Source of the DNA: Arthrobacter sp. V1I7
Lineage (GTDB): Bacteria > Actinomycetota > Actinomycetes > Actinomycetales > Micrococcaceae
Length of the DNA stretch: 64,000 bases
Assembly (NCBI RefSeq): GCF_030817015.1
Contig: NZ_JAUSYS010000001.1
Location: 2,728,001 to 2,792,000, forward strand
Direction: 5' to 3'
Part shown: positions 36,108-44,500 of the stretch, piece after piece
Layout of the letters: every line of letters begins with the position of its first letter
How positions within the stretch are numbered: the stretch's first letter is position 1
Made by a program: the position numbers and the translations under genes
Notes under the pieces: model-generated
What the model was told of the DNA's origin: nothing
Database searches by the model: none
What the model saw: only the letters and a program-made list of their open reading frames with translations

Positions 36108-37493
36108 GTGGCCGATCAGGCAACTGCGCAAGAATTCGACATCCTGGTACTCGGCGGCGGCAGCGGCGGCTACGCAACTGCCCTGCGTGCTGTTCAGCTT
36201 GGACTCACCGTCGGCCTGATCGAAAAGGCCAAGCTCGGCGGCACCTGCCTGCACAACGGCTGTATCCCCACCAAGGCCCTGCTGCACTCCGCAGAGCTCG
36301 CCGACCACGCCCGTGACTCGGCCAAATACGGCGTCAACGTCACCCTCGACAGCATCGACATCACCGCTGTCAACGCCTACAAGGACGGCATCGTTGCCGG
36401 CAAGTTCAAGGGCCTGCAGGGCCTGATCAAGGGCAAAAAGGGCATCACGGTCATCGAAGGCGAAGGCAAGCTCCAGGGCACCGACGCCATCGTCGTGAAC
36501 GGCACCGCATACAAGGGCAAGAACATCGTCCTCGCGACCGGCTCATACTCCCGGACGCTGCCGGGCCTGGAAATCGGCGGCAAGGTCATCACCTCCGACG
36601 AAGCCCTCACCATGGACTCGATCCCCAAGAGCGCGATCATCCTGGGCGGCGGCGTGATCGGCGTCGAGTTCGCTTCGGTCTGGAAGTCCTTCGGCGTCGA
36701 CGTCACCATCGTCGAAGGCCTCCCCTCGCTGGTGCCGAACGAGGACGCGACGATCGTCAAGGCCTTTGAGCGCGCCTTCAAGAAGCGCGGCATCAAGTTC
36801 TCCACCGGTGTCTTCTTCCAGGGCGTCGAACAGAACCACGACGGCGTCAAGGTCACCCTCGTGGACGGCAAAACCTTCGAAGCCGACCTCCTGCTCGTGG
36901 CCGTCGGCCGCGGCCCGGTCACGGCCAACCTCGGCTACGAAGACGCAGGCATCACCATCGACCGCGGCTTCGTTCTCACCAACGAGCGACTGCACACCGG
37001 CGTCGGCAACATCTTCGCGATCGGCGACATCGTCCCCGGCGTGCAGCTGGCGCACCGCGGCTACCAGCAGGGCATCTTCGTCGCCGAAGAGATCGCCGGC
37101 CTCAAGCCCGTCATCGTCGAAGACGTCAACATCCCCAAGGTCACCTACTCCGAGCCCGAAGTCGCCACGGTCGGCTACACGGAAAAGGCCGCCAAGGAGA
37201 AGTTCGGCGAGGACCAGATCCAGACCCAGGAATACAACCTCGCCGGCAACGGCAAGAGCTCCATCCTAGGCACCAGCGGCCTGGTCAAGCTGGTCCGCCA
37301 GAAGGACGGCCCCGTGGTCGGCGTGCACATGATCGGCGCCCGCATGGGTGAGCAGATCGGTGAAGCCCAGCTGATCGTGAACTGGGAAGCCTACCCGGAA
37401 GACGTGGCCGCGCTGGTCCACGCCCACCCGACGCAGAACGAGTCCCTGGGCGAGGCCCATCTGGCACTGGCGGGCAAGCCCCTCCACGGCTAG
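36108..37493 (+). CDS. lpdA: Dihydrolipoyl dehydrogenase (E3)
   Basis: A 461-residue flavoprotein reoxidising dihydrolipoyl groups of the 2-oxoacid dehydrogenase complexes with NAD. FAD fingerprint: LVLGGGSGGYATALRAVQLG. The redox-active disulfide lies in GGTCLHNGCIPTKALLH, the NAD fingerprint in ILGGGVIGVEFASVW, a second FAD contact in NIFAIGDIVPG, and the C-terminal His-Glu catalytic pair in HAHPTQNESLGEAH. The GTG at 36108 has GGGAG upstream; a longer frame lacks signals. It precedes sucB by 126 bp, so E3 and E2 are neighbours. Confidence 0.97.
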   Translation: MADQATAQEFDILVLGGGSGGYATALRAVQLGLTVGLIEKAKLGGTCLHNGCIPTKALLHSAELADHARDSAKYGVNVTLDSIDITAVNAYKDGIVAGKFKGLQGLIKGKKGITVIEGEGKLQGTDAIVVNGTAYKGKNIVLATGSYSRTLPGLEIGGKVITSDEALTMDSIPKSAIILGGGVIGVEFASVWKSFGVDVTIVEGLPSLVPNEDATIVKAFERAFKKRGIKFSTGVFFQGVEQNHDGVKVTLVDGKTFEADLLLVAVGRGPVTANLGYEDAGITIDRGFVLTNERLHTGVGNIFAIGDIVPGVQLAHRGYQQGIFVAEEIAGLKPVIVEDVNIPKVTYSEPEVATVGYTEKAAKEKFGEDQIQTQEYNLAGNGKSSILGTSGLVKLVRQKDGPVVGVHMIGARMGEQIGEAQLIVNWEAYPEDVAALVHAHPTQNESLGEAHLALAGKPLHG

Positions 37494-37526
37494 CAGTTCC
37501 GCCCGCACCACAGCAAGAACATCAGG

Positions 37527-37563
37527 CTTAGTGCACCCGGCCTAAAATGCCGGGTGCACTAAG
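37527..37563 (+). promoter_or_regulatory. 15-bp perfect hairpin/palindrome between lpdA and sucB
   Basis: CTTAGTGCACCCGGC (37527-37541) and GCCGGGTGCACTAAG (37549-37563) are perfect inverted repeats with the 7-base loop CTAAAAT, which contains a -10-like TAAAAT. No T-tract follows. It could be a transcript-processing or attenuator hairpin, a T-less terminator after lpdA, or a palindromic operator wrapping a sucB promoter. Confidence 0.6.
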
Positions 37564-37619
37564 CTCGACCAAGGCAGAAATCATCCGCACTAAAGATCAA
37601 TAAGGAGAACGGGGACGAC

Positions 37620-39386
37620 ATGTCTGAATCCGTTAACTTGCCCGCCCTCGGTGAGAGTGTCACCGAAGGAACCGTCACCCGCTGGCTCAAGCAGGTAGGT
37701 GACCGGGTGGAGGTGGACGAGCCGCTGCTCGAGGTTTCCACCGACAAAGTAGACACCGAGATCCCCTCTCCGATCGCCGGCGTGATCGAGGAAATCCTCG
37801 TCGCCGAAGACGAGACCGCTGAAGTCGGAGCCCCGTTGGTCCGCATCGGCGACGGCTCCGGGTCCGCGGGCGAAGCCGCCCCGTCTGCGGGCGCGGCCGA
37901 ATCAGCACCGGCCGAGTCGCCGGCGGCTGCCGAAGCACCGGCGCCTGTTGCCGAAGCTCCGGCGCCTGCTGCTGAAGCCCCCGCTGCGGCTCCCGCCGGC
38001 GAGGGCCACGAGGTGACGCTCCCCGCCCTGGGTGAGAGCGTCACCGAGGGTACCGTCACCCGCTGGCTGAAGAGCATCGGCGACACCGTCGAGGTGGACG
38101 AGCCCCTGCTCGAGGTCTCCACGGACAAGGTCGACACCGAAATCCCGTCCCCGGTCGCCGGCACGCTGCAGGAAATCCGCGTCAATGAGGACGAGACGGC
38201 CGAGGTCGGCTCCGTCCTCGCCGTGATCGGCTCCGGCGCCGCTGCTCCCGCTGCTCCCGCTGCGGCCCCCGCTCCCGAAGCCCCAGCTGCCCCGGCAAAG
38301 GAAGCTGTACCGGCCGCCCCCGCCGAGGCACCCCAGGAAGCTCCCAGGCAGGAGGCCCCCGCCGCCCCGGCCGAAGCCCCCAGGCAGGAAGCCCCGAAGC
38401 AGGAGGCCCCAGCCGCTGCTGCTCCCGTGTCGGCCGCTCCCGCCGAGTCCGGCTATGTCACTCCCCTGGTCCGCAAGCTCGCCAACCAGCAGGGCGTTGA
38501 CATCTCCTCGCTGACCGGAACCGGCGTCGGCGGCCGCATCCGCAAGCAGGACGTGCTTGCAGCCGCAGAAACCAAGGCCGCTCCGGCCCCCGCAGCAGCC
38601 GCGCCGGCAGCGTCCGCTGCCCCCTCCCGGGCCGCAGCTCCATCGGCGGCCGACGTGTCCTCGCTGCGCGGCAGCGTGCAGAAGGCGCCCCGGATCCGCC
38701 AGGTAATTGCCCGCCGCATGCGTGAGTCCCTGGACATCTCCACCCAGCTCACCCAGGTGCACGAAGTGGACATGACCAAGGTCGCCAAGCTGCGTGCCAA
38801 GGCCAAGAACTCCTTCCAGGCCCAGAACGGCTCCAAGCTGACCTTCCTGCCCTTCATCGCCAAGGCTGTCGCCGAAGCCCTGAAGCAGCACCCGAAGGTC
38901 AACGCCTCCTATGACGAGGACAAGCAGGAGATCACGTACCACAACGCCGAGCACCTGGCGATTGCCGTGGACACCGACAAGGGCCTGCTGGTTCCCGTCA
39001 TCTCGGACGCCGGCAACCTGAACCTGGCCGGCCTTGCCGGCAAGATCGCCGACGTCGCGGACCGTACCCGCAACGGCAAGATCGGCCCGGACGAGCTTTC
39101 CGGCGGAACCTTCAGCATCACCAACATCGGTTCCGTGGGCGCCCTGTTCGACACGCCGATCATCAACCAGCCGCAGGTCGCCATCCTGGGCACCGGCGCG
39201 ATCGTCAAGCGCGCCGTGGTGGTTCCCGACGAGAACGGCGATGACTCGCTGGCCATCCGTTCGATGATGTACCTCTCCCTCACGTACGATCACCGCCTGG
39301 TGGATGGCGCCGACGCGGGACGCTTCCTGCAGACGCTGAAGGCGCGCCTCGAAGAAGGCGCCTTCGAAGCCGACCTCGGCCTCTAG
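37620..39386 (+). CDS. sucB: 2-oxoglutarate dehydrogenase / pyruvate dehydrogenase E2, dihydrolipoyl acyltransferase
   Basis: A 588-residue E2 with two lipoyl domains: residues ~1-78 and ~129-208, each with the lipoyl-lysine motif [14 protein letters not shown]. Pro/Ala/Glu-rich linkers follow. The E3-binding peripheral domain is at ~275-320 ([31 protein letters not shown]). The catalytic domain (~345-588) ends with the active-site [17 protein letters not shown] (His and Asp). In actinobacteria such E2s (SucB/DlaT) are often shared by the pyruvate and 2-oxoglutarate complexes. The chain lies next to lpdA (E3) and near lipB-lipA, which make its cofactor. Confidence 0.94.
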   Translation: MSESVNLPALGESVTEGTVTRWLKQVGDRVEVDEPLLEVSTDKVDTEIPSPIAGVIEEILVAEDETAEVGAPLVRIGDGSGSAGEAAPSAGAAESAPAESPAAAEAPAPVAEAPAPAAEAPAAAPAGEGHEVTLPALGESVTEGTVTRWLKSIGDTVEVDEPLLEVSTDKVDTEIPSPVAGTLQEIRVNEDETAEVGSVLAVIGSGAAAPAAPAAAPAPEAPAAPAKEAVPAAPAEAPQEAPRQEAPAAPAEAPRQEAPKQEAPAAAAPVSAAPAESGYVTPLVRKLANQQGVDISSLTGTGVGGRIRKQDVLAAAETKAAPAPAAAAPAASAAPSRAAAPSAADVSSLRGSVQKAPRIRQVIARRMRESLDISTQLTQVHEVDMTKVAKLRAKAKNSFQAQNGSKLTFLPFIAKAVAEALKQHPKVNASYDEDKQEITYHNAEHLAIAVDTDKGLLVPVISDAGNLNLAGLAGKIADVADRTRNGKIGPDELSGGTFSITNIGSVGALFDTPIINQPQVAILGTGAIVKRAVVVPDENGDDSLAIRSMMYLSLTYDHRLVDGADAGRFLQTLKARLEEGAFEADLGL

Positions 39387-39402
39387 GTTCTCAGAACACC
39401 GA

Positions 39403-39465
39403 CGGCGACGGCGGTGCGGGCGCCGGTGGGAATCCACCGGACGGCCCGTACCGCCGTCGCCGTTT
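39403..39465 (+). terminator. Nested stem-loop terminator after sucB
   Basis: The outer 13-bp stem is CGGCGACGGCGGT (39403) / ACCGCCGTCGCCG (39450-39462), followed by TTT. An inner stem CCGGTGG (39423) / CCACCGG (39434) gives a compound hairpin. The short T-run is weak for an intrinsic terminator, but the structure is very stable. Confidence 0.75.
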
Positions 39466-39518
39466 CCTGTGTCCGTCCCTTTCCCTTTGGAAGCAGTTCC
39501 TGGACCGCCAGCGGGTCC

Positions 39519-39550
39519 TACTACATTGTGTAGAACGCTCTCGTTACACT
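39519..39550 (+). promoter_or_regulatory. BlaI-type operator and -10 box of the small membrane-protein gene
   Basis: TACTACA-TTG-TGTAGAA (39519-39535) is a 17-bp dyad of the same class as the three in front of cydA/blaI. A -10-like TACACT (39545-39550) ends six bases before the ATG at 39557, so transcription would start at or next to the A of the start codon. No Shine-Dalgarno is visible, consistent with a leaderless mRNA. The operator overlaps the -35 region. Confidence 0.75.
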
Positions 39551-39556
39551 GATGCC

Positions 39557-39907
39557 ATGAACATCGTCTATAACATCATGGTCTTCCTGCACATCGTCGG
39601 CGCCGCCATGATCGTCGGCATCTGGATCGGCCAGATGAAGAAGCCCACCGTCCACCCCCGCCAGTTCGACGGCGCGGCCCTGCAGCTCATTACCGGCATC
39701 GTGATGATGGGGCTCATCCCGGCGCTGGACATGGATGCCAACTACTTCAAGCTCGGCATCAAGTTCGCCATCGCCCTGGCAGTCGTTGTCCTGGCGTTCA
39801 TGGGCCGCCGCAAGTTCAAGAAGGACGAGCCGATCAGCAAGGGTCTGGCGCACAGCGTCGGCGGCCTGGCCCTACTGAACGTGGCCATCGCCACCCTCTG
39901 GCAGTAG
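39557..39907 (+). CDS. Small four-helix membrane protein under predicted BlaI control
   Basis: A 116-residue protein with four hydrophobic segments: YNIMVFLHIVGAAMIVGIWIG, LQLITGIVMMGLIPAL, FAIALAVVVLAFMG and GGLALLNVAIATLW. A conserved-looking His (FLHIVGA) lies in helix 1 and basic loops (KKPTVHPRQ, GRRKFKKDE) on the inside. It resembles small actinobacterial proteins annotated only as integral membrane protein. I do not recognise a function. Its operator links it to the cytochrome bd operon, so a part in respiratory or membrane-redox adaptation is a reasonable hypothesis. Confidence 0.8.
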   Translation: MNIVYNIMVFLHIVGAAMIVGIWIGQMKKPTVHPRQFDGAALQLITGIVMMGLIPALDMDANYFKLGIKFAIALAVVVLAFMGRRKFKKDEPISKGLAHSVGGLALLNVAIATLWQ

Positions 39908-39928
39908 TCCACGCCCGCCGAAATGACG

Positions 39929-39963
39929 ACGGCGACGCACTCCGAGCGGGTGCGTCGCCGTTG
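39929..39963. terminator. Stem-loop terminator after the small membrane-protein gene
   Basis: ACGGCGACGCAC (39929-39940) and GTGCGTCGCCGT (39950-39961) are a perfect 12-bp stem with a 9-base loop, followed by TG rather than a T-run. It lies between the small membrane-protein gene and the convergent orphan gene at 40079. Confidence 0.7.
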
Positions 39964-40078
39964 TAGCCCGGCCCGTCAGTGGCCGGCGATGCAGAATTCA
40001 CGCCACTGCAGTCCGGAATCACCGCCGGCGGCACCGCGCCTCTGAAGGCAAGGCATACGAGGCTTTAGGGCCGTCGCT

Positions 40079-40759
40079 TTAGGGCCGTCCTACCTTCGCC
40101 TCAAAAGACCCATCAGGGTTGCCTCGAACGTAATCACCGAAGTTGATGCGATAGACGGGGTTGTGTGCCCCAGTCCCAGCGTAGACGGGTACGCCGAAAG
40201 CCCGCGCAAGACCGACAATCAACGGACGATTCTGCCCGGCGTCGCAGTGTTGAATGTGCACGGATCCGCCCGGCGAGAATAGCGGCCGCAGCGACGATAG
40301 AAGTGGCGTGAACGACGCGACGTTTGCGCTGGTGATAAAGTCCCTCCCGATCTCAATACCGGCGCTGTTGCCATGGTCCAAGATGTTGAGCCTATGCATG
40401 GTTTGTCTCGGCGAAATTGCTTTGCGAACGTTTGCGACCATCGTCCGTGTGTCCACCATGTATACCTCGCCGGTTCGCGTGAAACTTGCCATCCAGCCGA
40501 CCATATCGCTGTCGTCGATGACTGAAACTTCGATCGTTGCGGGCGGAGCGTGGCGGCGATCTGCTGACTCAACCAAGGCGTCATCGCCGGGCAGCGGACC
40601 AGGATCCCACCGCTGAAGCAGGAGCGACGTAGCGCGGTTGCCGACCTGTCGCTGAAGAGCTACCACGCTCGCGTACTTTCCAGCGACGATCGGGGTGTGG
40701 CGCGACGACTCCCTTGAGGCGTCGTTGCGGTCCCTATGGGAGAGCCGGCGTGCTTCCAC
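40079..40759 (-). CDS. Orphan protein with eCIS-effector-like leader and caspase-like His/Cys pattern
   Basis: A 226-residue protein starting at a GTG. Residues ~30-50 carry VVALQRQVGNRATSLLLQR, the LQRxxGNxA-type motif seen near the N-termini of effectors of extracellular contractile injection systems and DUF4157 proteins. Residues ~95-226 contain HRLNILDHGNSAG and, about 60 residues later, SVHIQHCDAGQNRP: hydrophobic-DHG and Q-x-C-D-x-G, the spacing and look of a clan CD (caspase/CHAT/DUF4347-like) peptidase dyad. Base composition is visibly lower in GC than its neighbours, suggesting transfer. There is no injection-system gene in the window. Function is inferred from motifs only. Confidence 0.6.
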   Translation of the reverse strand: MEARRLSHRDRNDASRESSRHTPIVAGKYASVVALQRQVGNRATSLLLQRWDPGPLPGDDALVESADRRHAPPATIEVSVIDDSDMVGWMASFTRTGEVYMVDTRTMVANVRKAISPRQTMHRLNILDHGNSAGIEIGRDFITSANVASFTPLLSSLRPLFSPGGSVHIQHCDAGQNRPLIVGLARAFGVPVYAGTGAHNPVYRINFGDYVRGNPDGSFEAKVGRP

Positions 40760-41056
40760 GTATTTGACGGTAGCGCCTCACCCCGCAGAATGTCCTGCCC
40801 AGAGGGGCAGACCTCGGTACTGGGACGGCCATGGCGATCACTTCCAAAGCTAGTTGGGTGGACGGCGCTGGTTTGTTCGCTGTGAAAGCCGGGTTAGGGC
40901 GTCGGACAGTCGTTGCCCTCGGCAATCCTGCTGTACGTGGTCACAATCCTCTGAGAGCGGACACCCCGTGCACGGCCGGCGCCAAATCCCTAGGATTGGA
41001 CACGGCACGGTCCGGCGCTTCGCCGGGCCGCGGATTCACAACGACGAGGAGTGGAC

Positions 41057-41485
41057 ATGGCAGCAACACGCACAGCACACACTGTATGGAATGGCGACCT
41101 GATGACGGGCGCAGGCAACACAACGCTGGACAGCTCCGGACTGGGTAACTTCGATGTCACCTGGAAGGCGCGCGCCGAGGCCTCCGAGGGCAAGACCAGC
41201 CCCGAAGAGCTCATCGCCGCGGCGCACTCGGCCTGTTTCTCGATGGCCTTCAGCCTCGCCGTCGCGCAGGCCGGCCACACGCCCGAGGAAGTCAACACCA
41301 AGGCGGATGTCACCTTCGTGCCCGGCACAGGTATCACGGACAGCCACCTGACGGTCAGCGCTCGGATCCCGGGGATCACCGACGACGAATTCCAGCGCAT
41401 CGCTGAGGAAGCCAAGGTGGGCTGCCCTGTCTCGGCTGCCCTGACCGGCATCAAGATCACCCTGGACGCTTCGCTGGCGTCCTAG
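41057..41485 (+). CDS. OsmC family peroxiredoxin
   Basis: A 142-residue protein of the OsmC/Ohr superfamily, which reduces organic hydroperoxides with two cysteines. The peroxidatic Cys is in AAAHSACFSMAFSLAV and the resolving Cys in EEAKVGCPVSAALTG; ASEGKTSPEELIAAAH precedes the first. This fits the OsmC subgroup rather than Ohr. The ATG at 41057 has GAGGAG upstream. It shares a terminator hairpin with the convergent tricorn-type gene. Confidence 0.92.
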   Translation: MAATRTAHTVWNGDLMTGAGNTTLDSSGLGNFDVTWKARAEASEGKTSPEELIAAAHSACFSMAFSLAVAQAGHTPEEVNTKADVTFVPGTGITDSHLTVSARIPGITDDEFQRIAEEAKVGCPVSAALTGIKITLDASLAS

Positions 41486-41504
41486 TACGCCAGAGCCACA
41501 CGCA

Positions 41505-41546
41505 GAAGGCCCCCGCTCCTGAATCTTTCAGGGGACGGGGGCCTTC
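41505..41546. terminator. Bidirectional hairpin between osmC-like and tricorn-type genes
   Basis: GAAGGCCCCCG (41505-41515) and CGGGGGCCTTC (41536-41546) form an 11-bp stem, with an inner CCTGA/TCAGG stem in the loop. It lies between two convergent genes and can serve both. Confidence 0.8.
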
Positions 41547-41580
41547 CGCGTAAAGCCGCGGTGTCGGGTTTCCGGGCTGG

Positions 41581-44500
41581 TTATTTGCCGGGCTGGCGCG
41601 CCGGCAGCGGTGCGGGCCGCACCTGCCGGTAGCCTTCCCGCAGCGGGGGCCGGTCGGTCGGCAGTTCCTGGATCATTTCCTTCAGCGCGCCGATCCCGTA
41701 TTCCAGCTGCGGATCGGTCCTTGCGGCGTACGCGTGGGGCGGGAAGTCCACTTCGATGTCGGGAGTAACACCGAAGTTTTCGACGCCCCAGCCCACTCCG
41801 CCGGAGAACCAGGTGGCGTAGCGCGGCTGCGTGACGCCGGTACCGTCCGCGAGGGCGAACCGGTTGTCAATGCCGACGACGCCGCCCCAGGTCCGCGTAC
41901 CGATCACGGGACCGATCCCCCGCAGTTTGGAGACCTGGGCGATGATATCGCCGTCGGAGCCGGCGAACTCGTCGGTGAGGATGACAACGGGGCCGCGCGG
42001 TGCGTGGTGCGGGTACGTCCGGGGCTTCTCCCCCCGGGGCATGCTCCAGCCGGTGACCTTGCGTCCGATGAGTTCCGCCACCAGCTGGGAGGTGTGCCCG
42101 CCACGGTTGCGGCGGACGTCCACGATCAGCCCGTCGAGCGCCGTCTCGGTGTCGAGGTCGCGGTGGAGCTGGGCCCAGCCGTTGGCCAACATGTCCGGGA
42201 TGTGAAGGTAGCCGAAGGTGCCCTGGGACGCTTCGCGGACGGTCCGGCGGTTGGCGGCCACCCATTCCTGGTAGCGCAGCCGTTCCTCGTCCTTGACCGG
42301 GACCACGGCCACCCGGCGATGCTTCCCGGCCCGGTTCCCGTGTCCGGGGCCATTGCGCAGGGTCAGTTCCACGGCGCGGCCGGCGGCGCCGACCAACTGC
42401 ATGGCGGGCGTCCTGCAATCGGAGAGTTCCACCCCGTCGATGGCCAGCAGCACGTCGCCGGGTTTGGCGTCCGCGCCCGGCCGGGTCAGCGGTGAGGTGG
42501 CCAGCGGGTCGGAGGATTCGCCGGCCAGGATCCGGGTGATCTCCCAGCCCTCACCGGTGAAGGCGAGGTCCGCGCCGAGGCGGCCCTGGCCGTTGCTGCC
42601 GTTCTCGGTAACGGCGGCGGGACGGACGTAGGCGTGGGAGGTGCCCAGCTCGCCGTGGAGTTCCCAGAGCAGGTCCACGAGGTCGTCGTGGGAGCCGAGC
42701 CGGTCCACGATCGGCCGGTACCGGGCGTGCACGGAGTCCCAGTCCTGGCCCGCCATGTCCTCAGTCCAGAAGAAGTCCCGCTGGAGGCGCCAGGTCTCGT
42801 CAAAGGCCTGGCCCCAGACGCTCAGCGGGTCCAGCTGCACGCGGATACGGGTGAGGTCCACCTTGACCAGCTGGCCGGATTCCTCGTCGGCCTTGGCACC
42901 GGCCGGGGTGACGCGGATCTGCTTGTCCTGCACGAAAACCACCTTGTCCCCGTCGCCGGAGACGCGGTAGCCGTCCAGCGCCTCGACAATCGTGGTGGTG
43001 CGGCGCATGGCCAGGTCGAAGCGGACGAGGGACGGCGCGGCATTCTTGTCGTCCAGACTCGCACGGCCGTCACCGGTCACGCCGGAGAGTTCGCTGTCGA
43101 GCCAGAGCAGGGCGCCGGGCGTGGCCGTGAGCGCCGAGTAGTTGCCCTGCGGTACTGGAACGGAAATCACGCGGTGGGCCAGGCCTTCGGCGTCGACCCG
43201 GACGGCCGGAACCCCGTCCTTCGCGCCCTCTTCGGCGGCGTCGGCAGCCCGTCCGGCGTCGACGTCGTCCTGCAGATCGACGGTCGGGCCGAACGGCGAG
43301 GGGGTGTCCGCCGCGAGGGCCACCAGGTACGGCTTGATCGGGCTCGGGAAGGACAGGTCGAAGGAGTGTCCGTCATAGACCGGGTCGAAACTGCGGTTTG
43401 AGAGGAAGGCCAGGTACTTGCCGTCCGGCGTGAACGACGGCGATTCGTCGCAGAAGCGTCCGTCGGTGACGTCGACGAGGACGCGCTTCCCGTCGCCCGC
43501 CTCCGGGGCGGCATTAACCTGGGTGATCCGCAGCCGGCTGCGGGAGCCGAAGGAGGTGACCGGCTCGGACCAGCCCAGCCAGGCCGAATCCGGAGACCAG
43601 CTGAAACCGTCGATGCTGCCTTCTCCGATACTGCTGACGAGCGACAGGGTTCCGCTGCGGGTGTCCGCCAGGTAGATGTCTCCAAAGGCGGTGCCCACGG
43701 CGAGCCAATTGCCGTCCGGGCTGGCCTCGATGGCGCTGGCACGGCCCGGCTTGGGGAAATCGATCCTCGTTGGCCGACCGGACGCCGCGGCGGCCTGCAG
43801 GGCCGGGACGGCGGCGTCTGCGGCGTCTGCGGCGGGATCGGCGCCGGCCGTATCGGCAGCGTCGACAGCGACAGCGGCAGCGGAAGCGTGCGGGGCGGGG
43901 GCATGCGGGGCGGGGGCCACCGGGGCCACGGCGTGCGGCCGGGTCAGCGAGGCTGCCGAGACCGGCTGCGGCAGCGGCGTGCCGGCGTCGGAATCCTCCC
44001 GCGCCGTGGCGGGACTGGAGGCGGCCGCCGGCGGGGTGGGCCCGACGCGTTCCTGCCCCCCAGCCGGCGGCGCGGCGATGGCTTTGAGGTACAGCGCCTC
44101 CACGCCGTCGTGGTCGGCAACGTAGGCGATCCGGCCGTCGCCGAAGGGCCGCGGCAGTCGTGCCCGGACGCCCGGCGTGGCTTCCAGGACGCGGGACGGG
44201 CCGTCCTTGTGCCGCAGCCAGTGGAGGGTGCCATGGGCTTCCACGGCGCTGGATCCCCCGGTACGGTCCGGAACAACATCGCCGAGGTGTCGGGAGGGAT
44301 TCAGCGGGACGCGGCGCCGTGCCTGCGAGGCCGAGCCGAGCGAGATCCCGAGTTTGACGGCGTCCGTGCCGAGGTCCGGCAGGAGCCAGAGTTCGCCGGC
44401 CGATTCAAAGACGACCCGCTTGCCGTCGGTGGCGGCGTGCCGGACGTAGAAATCCTCGTGGTCCGTGTGCCGGCGGAGATCGGTGCCGTTCGGCAGCACG

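Noticed and set aside
37902..39437. Minus-strand Gly/Ser-rich frame resembling a PE-PGRS-like protein opposite sucB
   Set aside because: Glycine repeats arise by reading the Ala/Pro linkers of E2 on the opposite strand; not a real gene.
40831..41148. Small plus-strand frame between the orphan gene and osmC
   Set aside because: Overlaps the well-supported OsmC start out of frame, no ribosome site, no recognisable domain.
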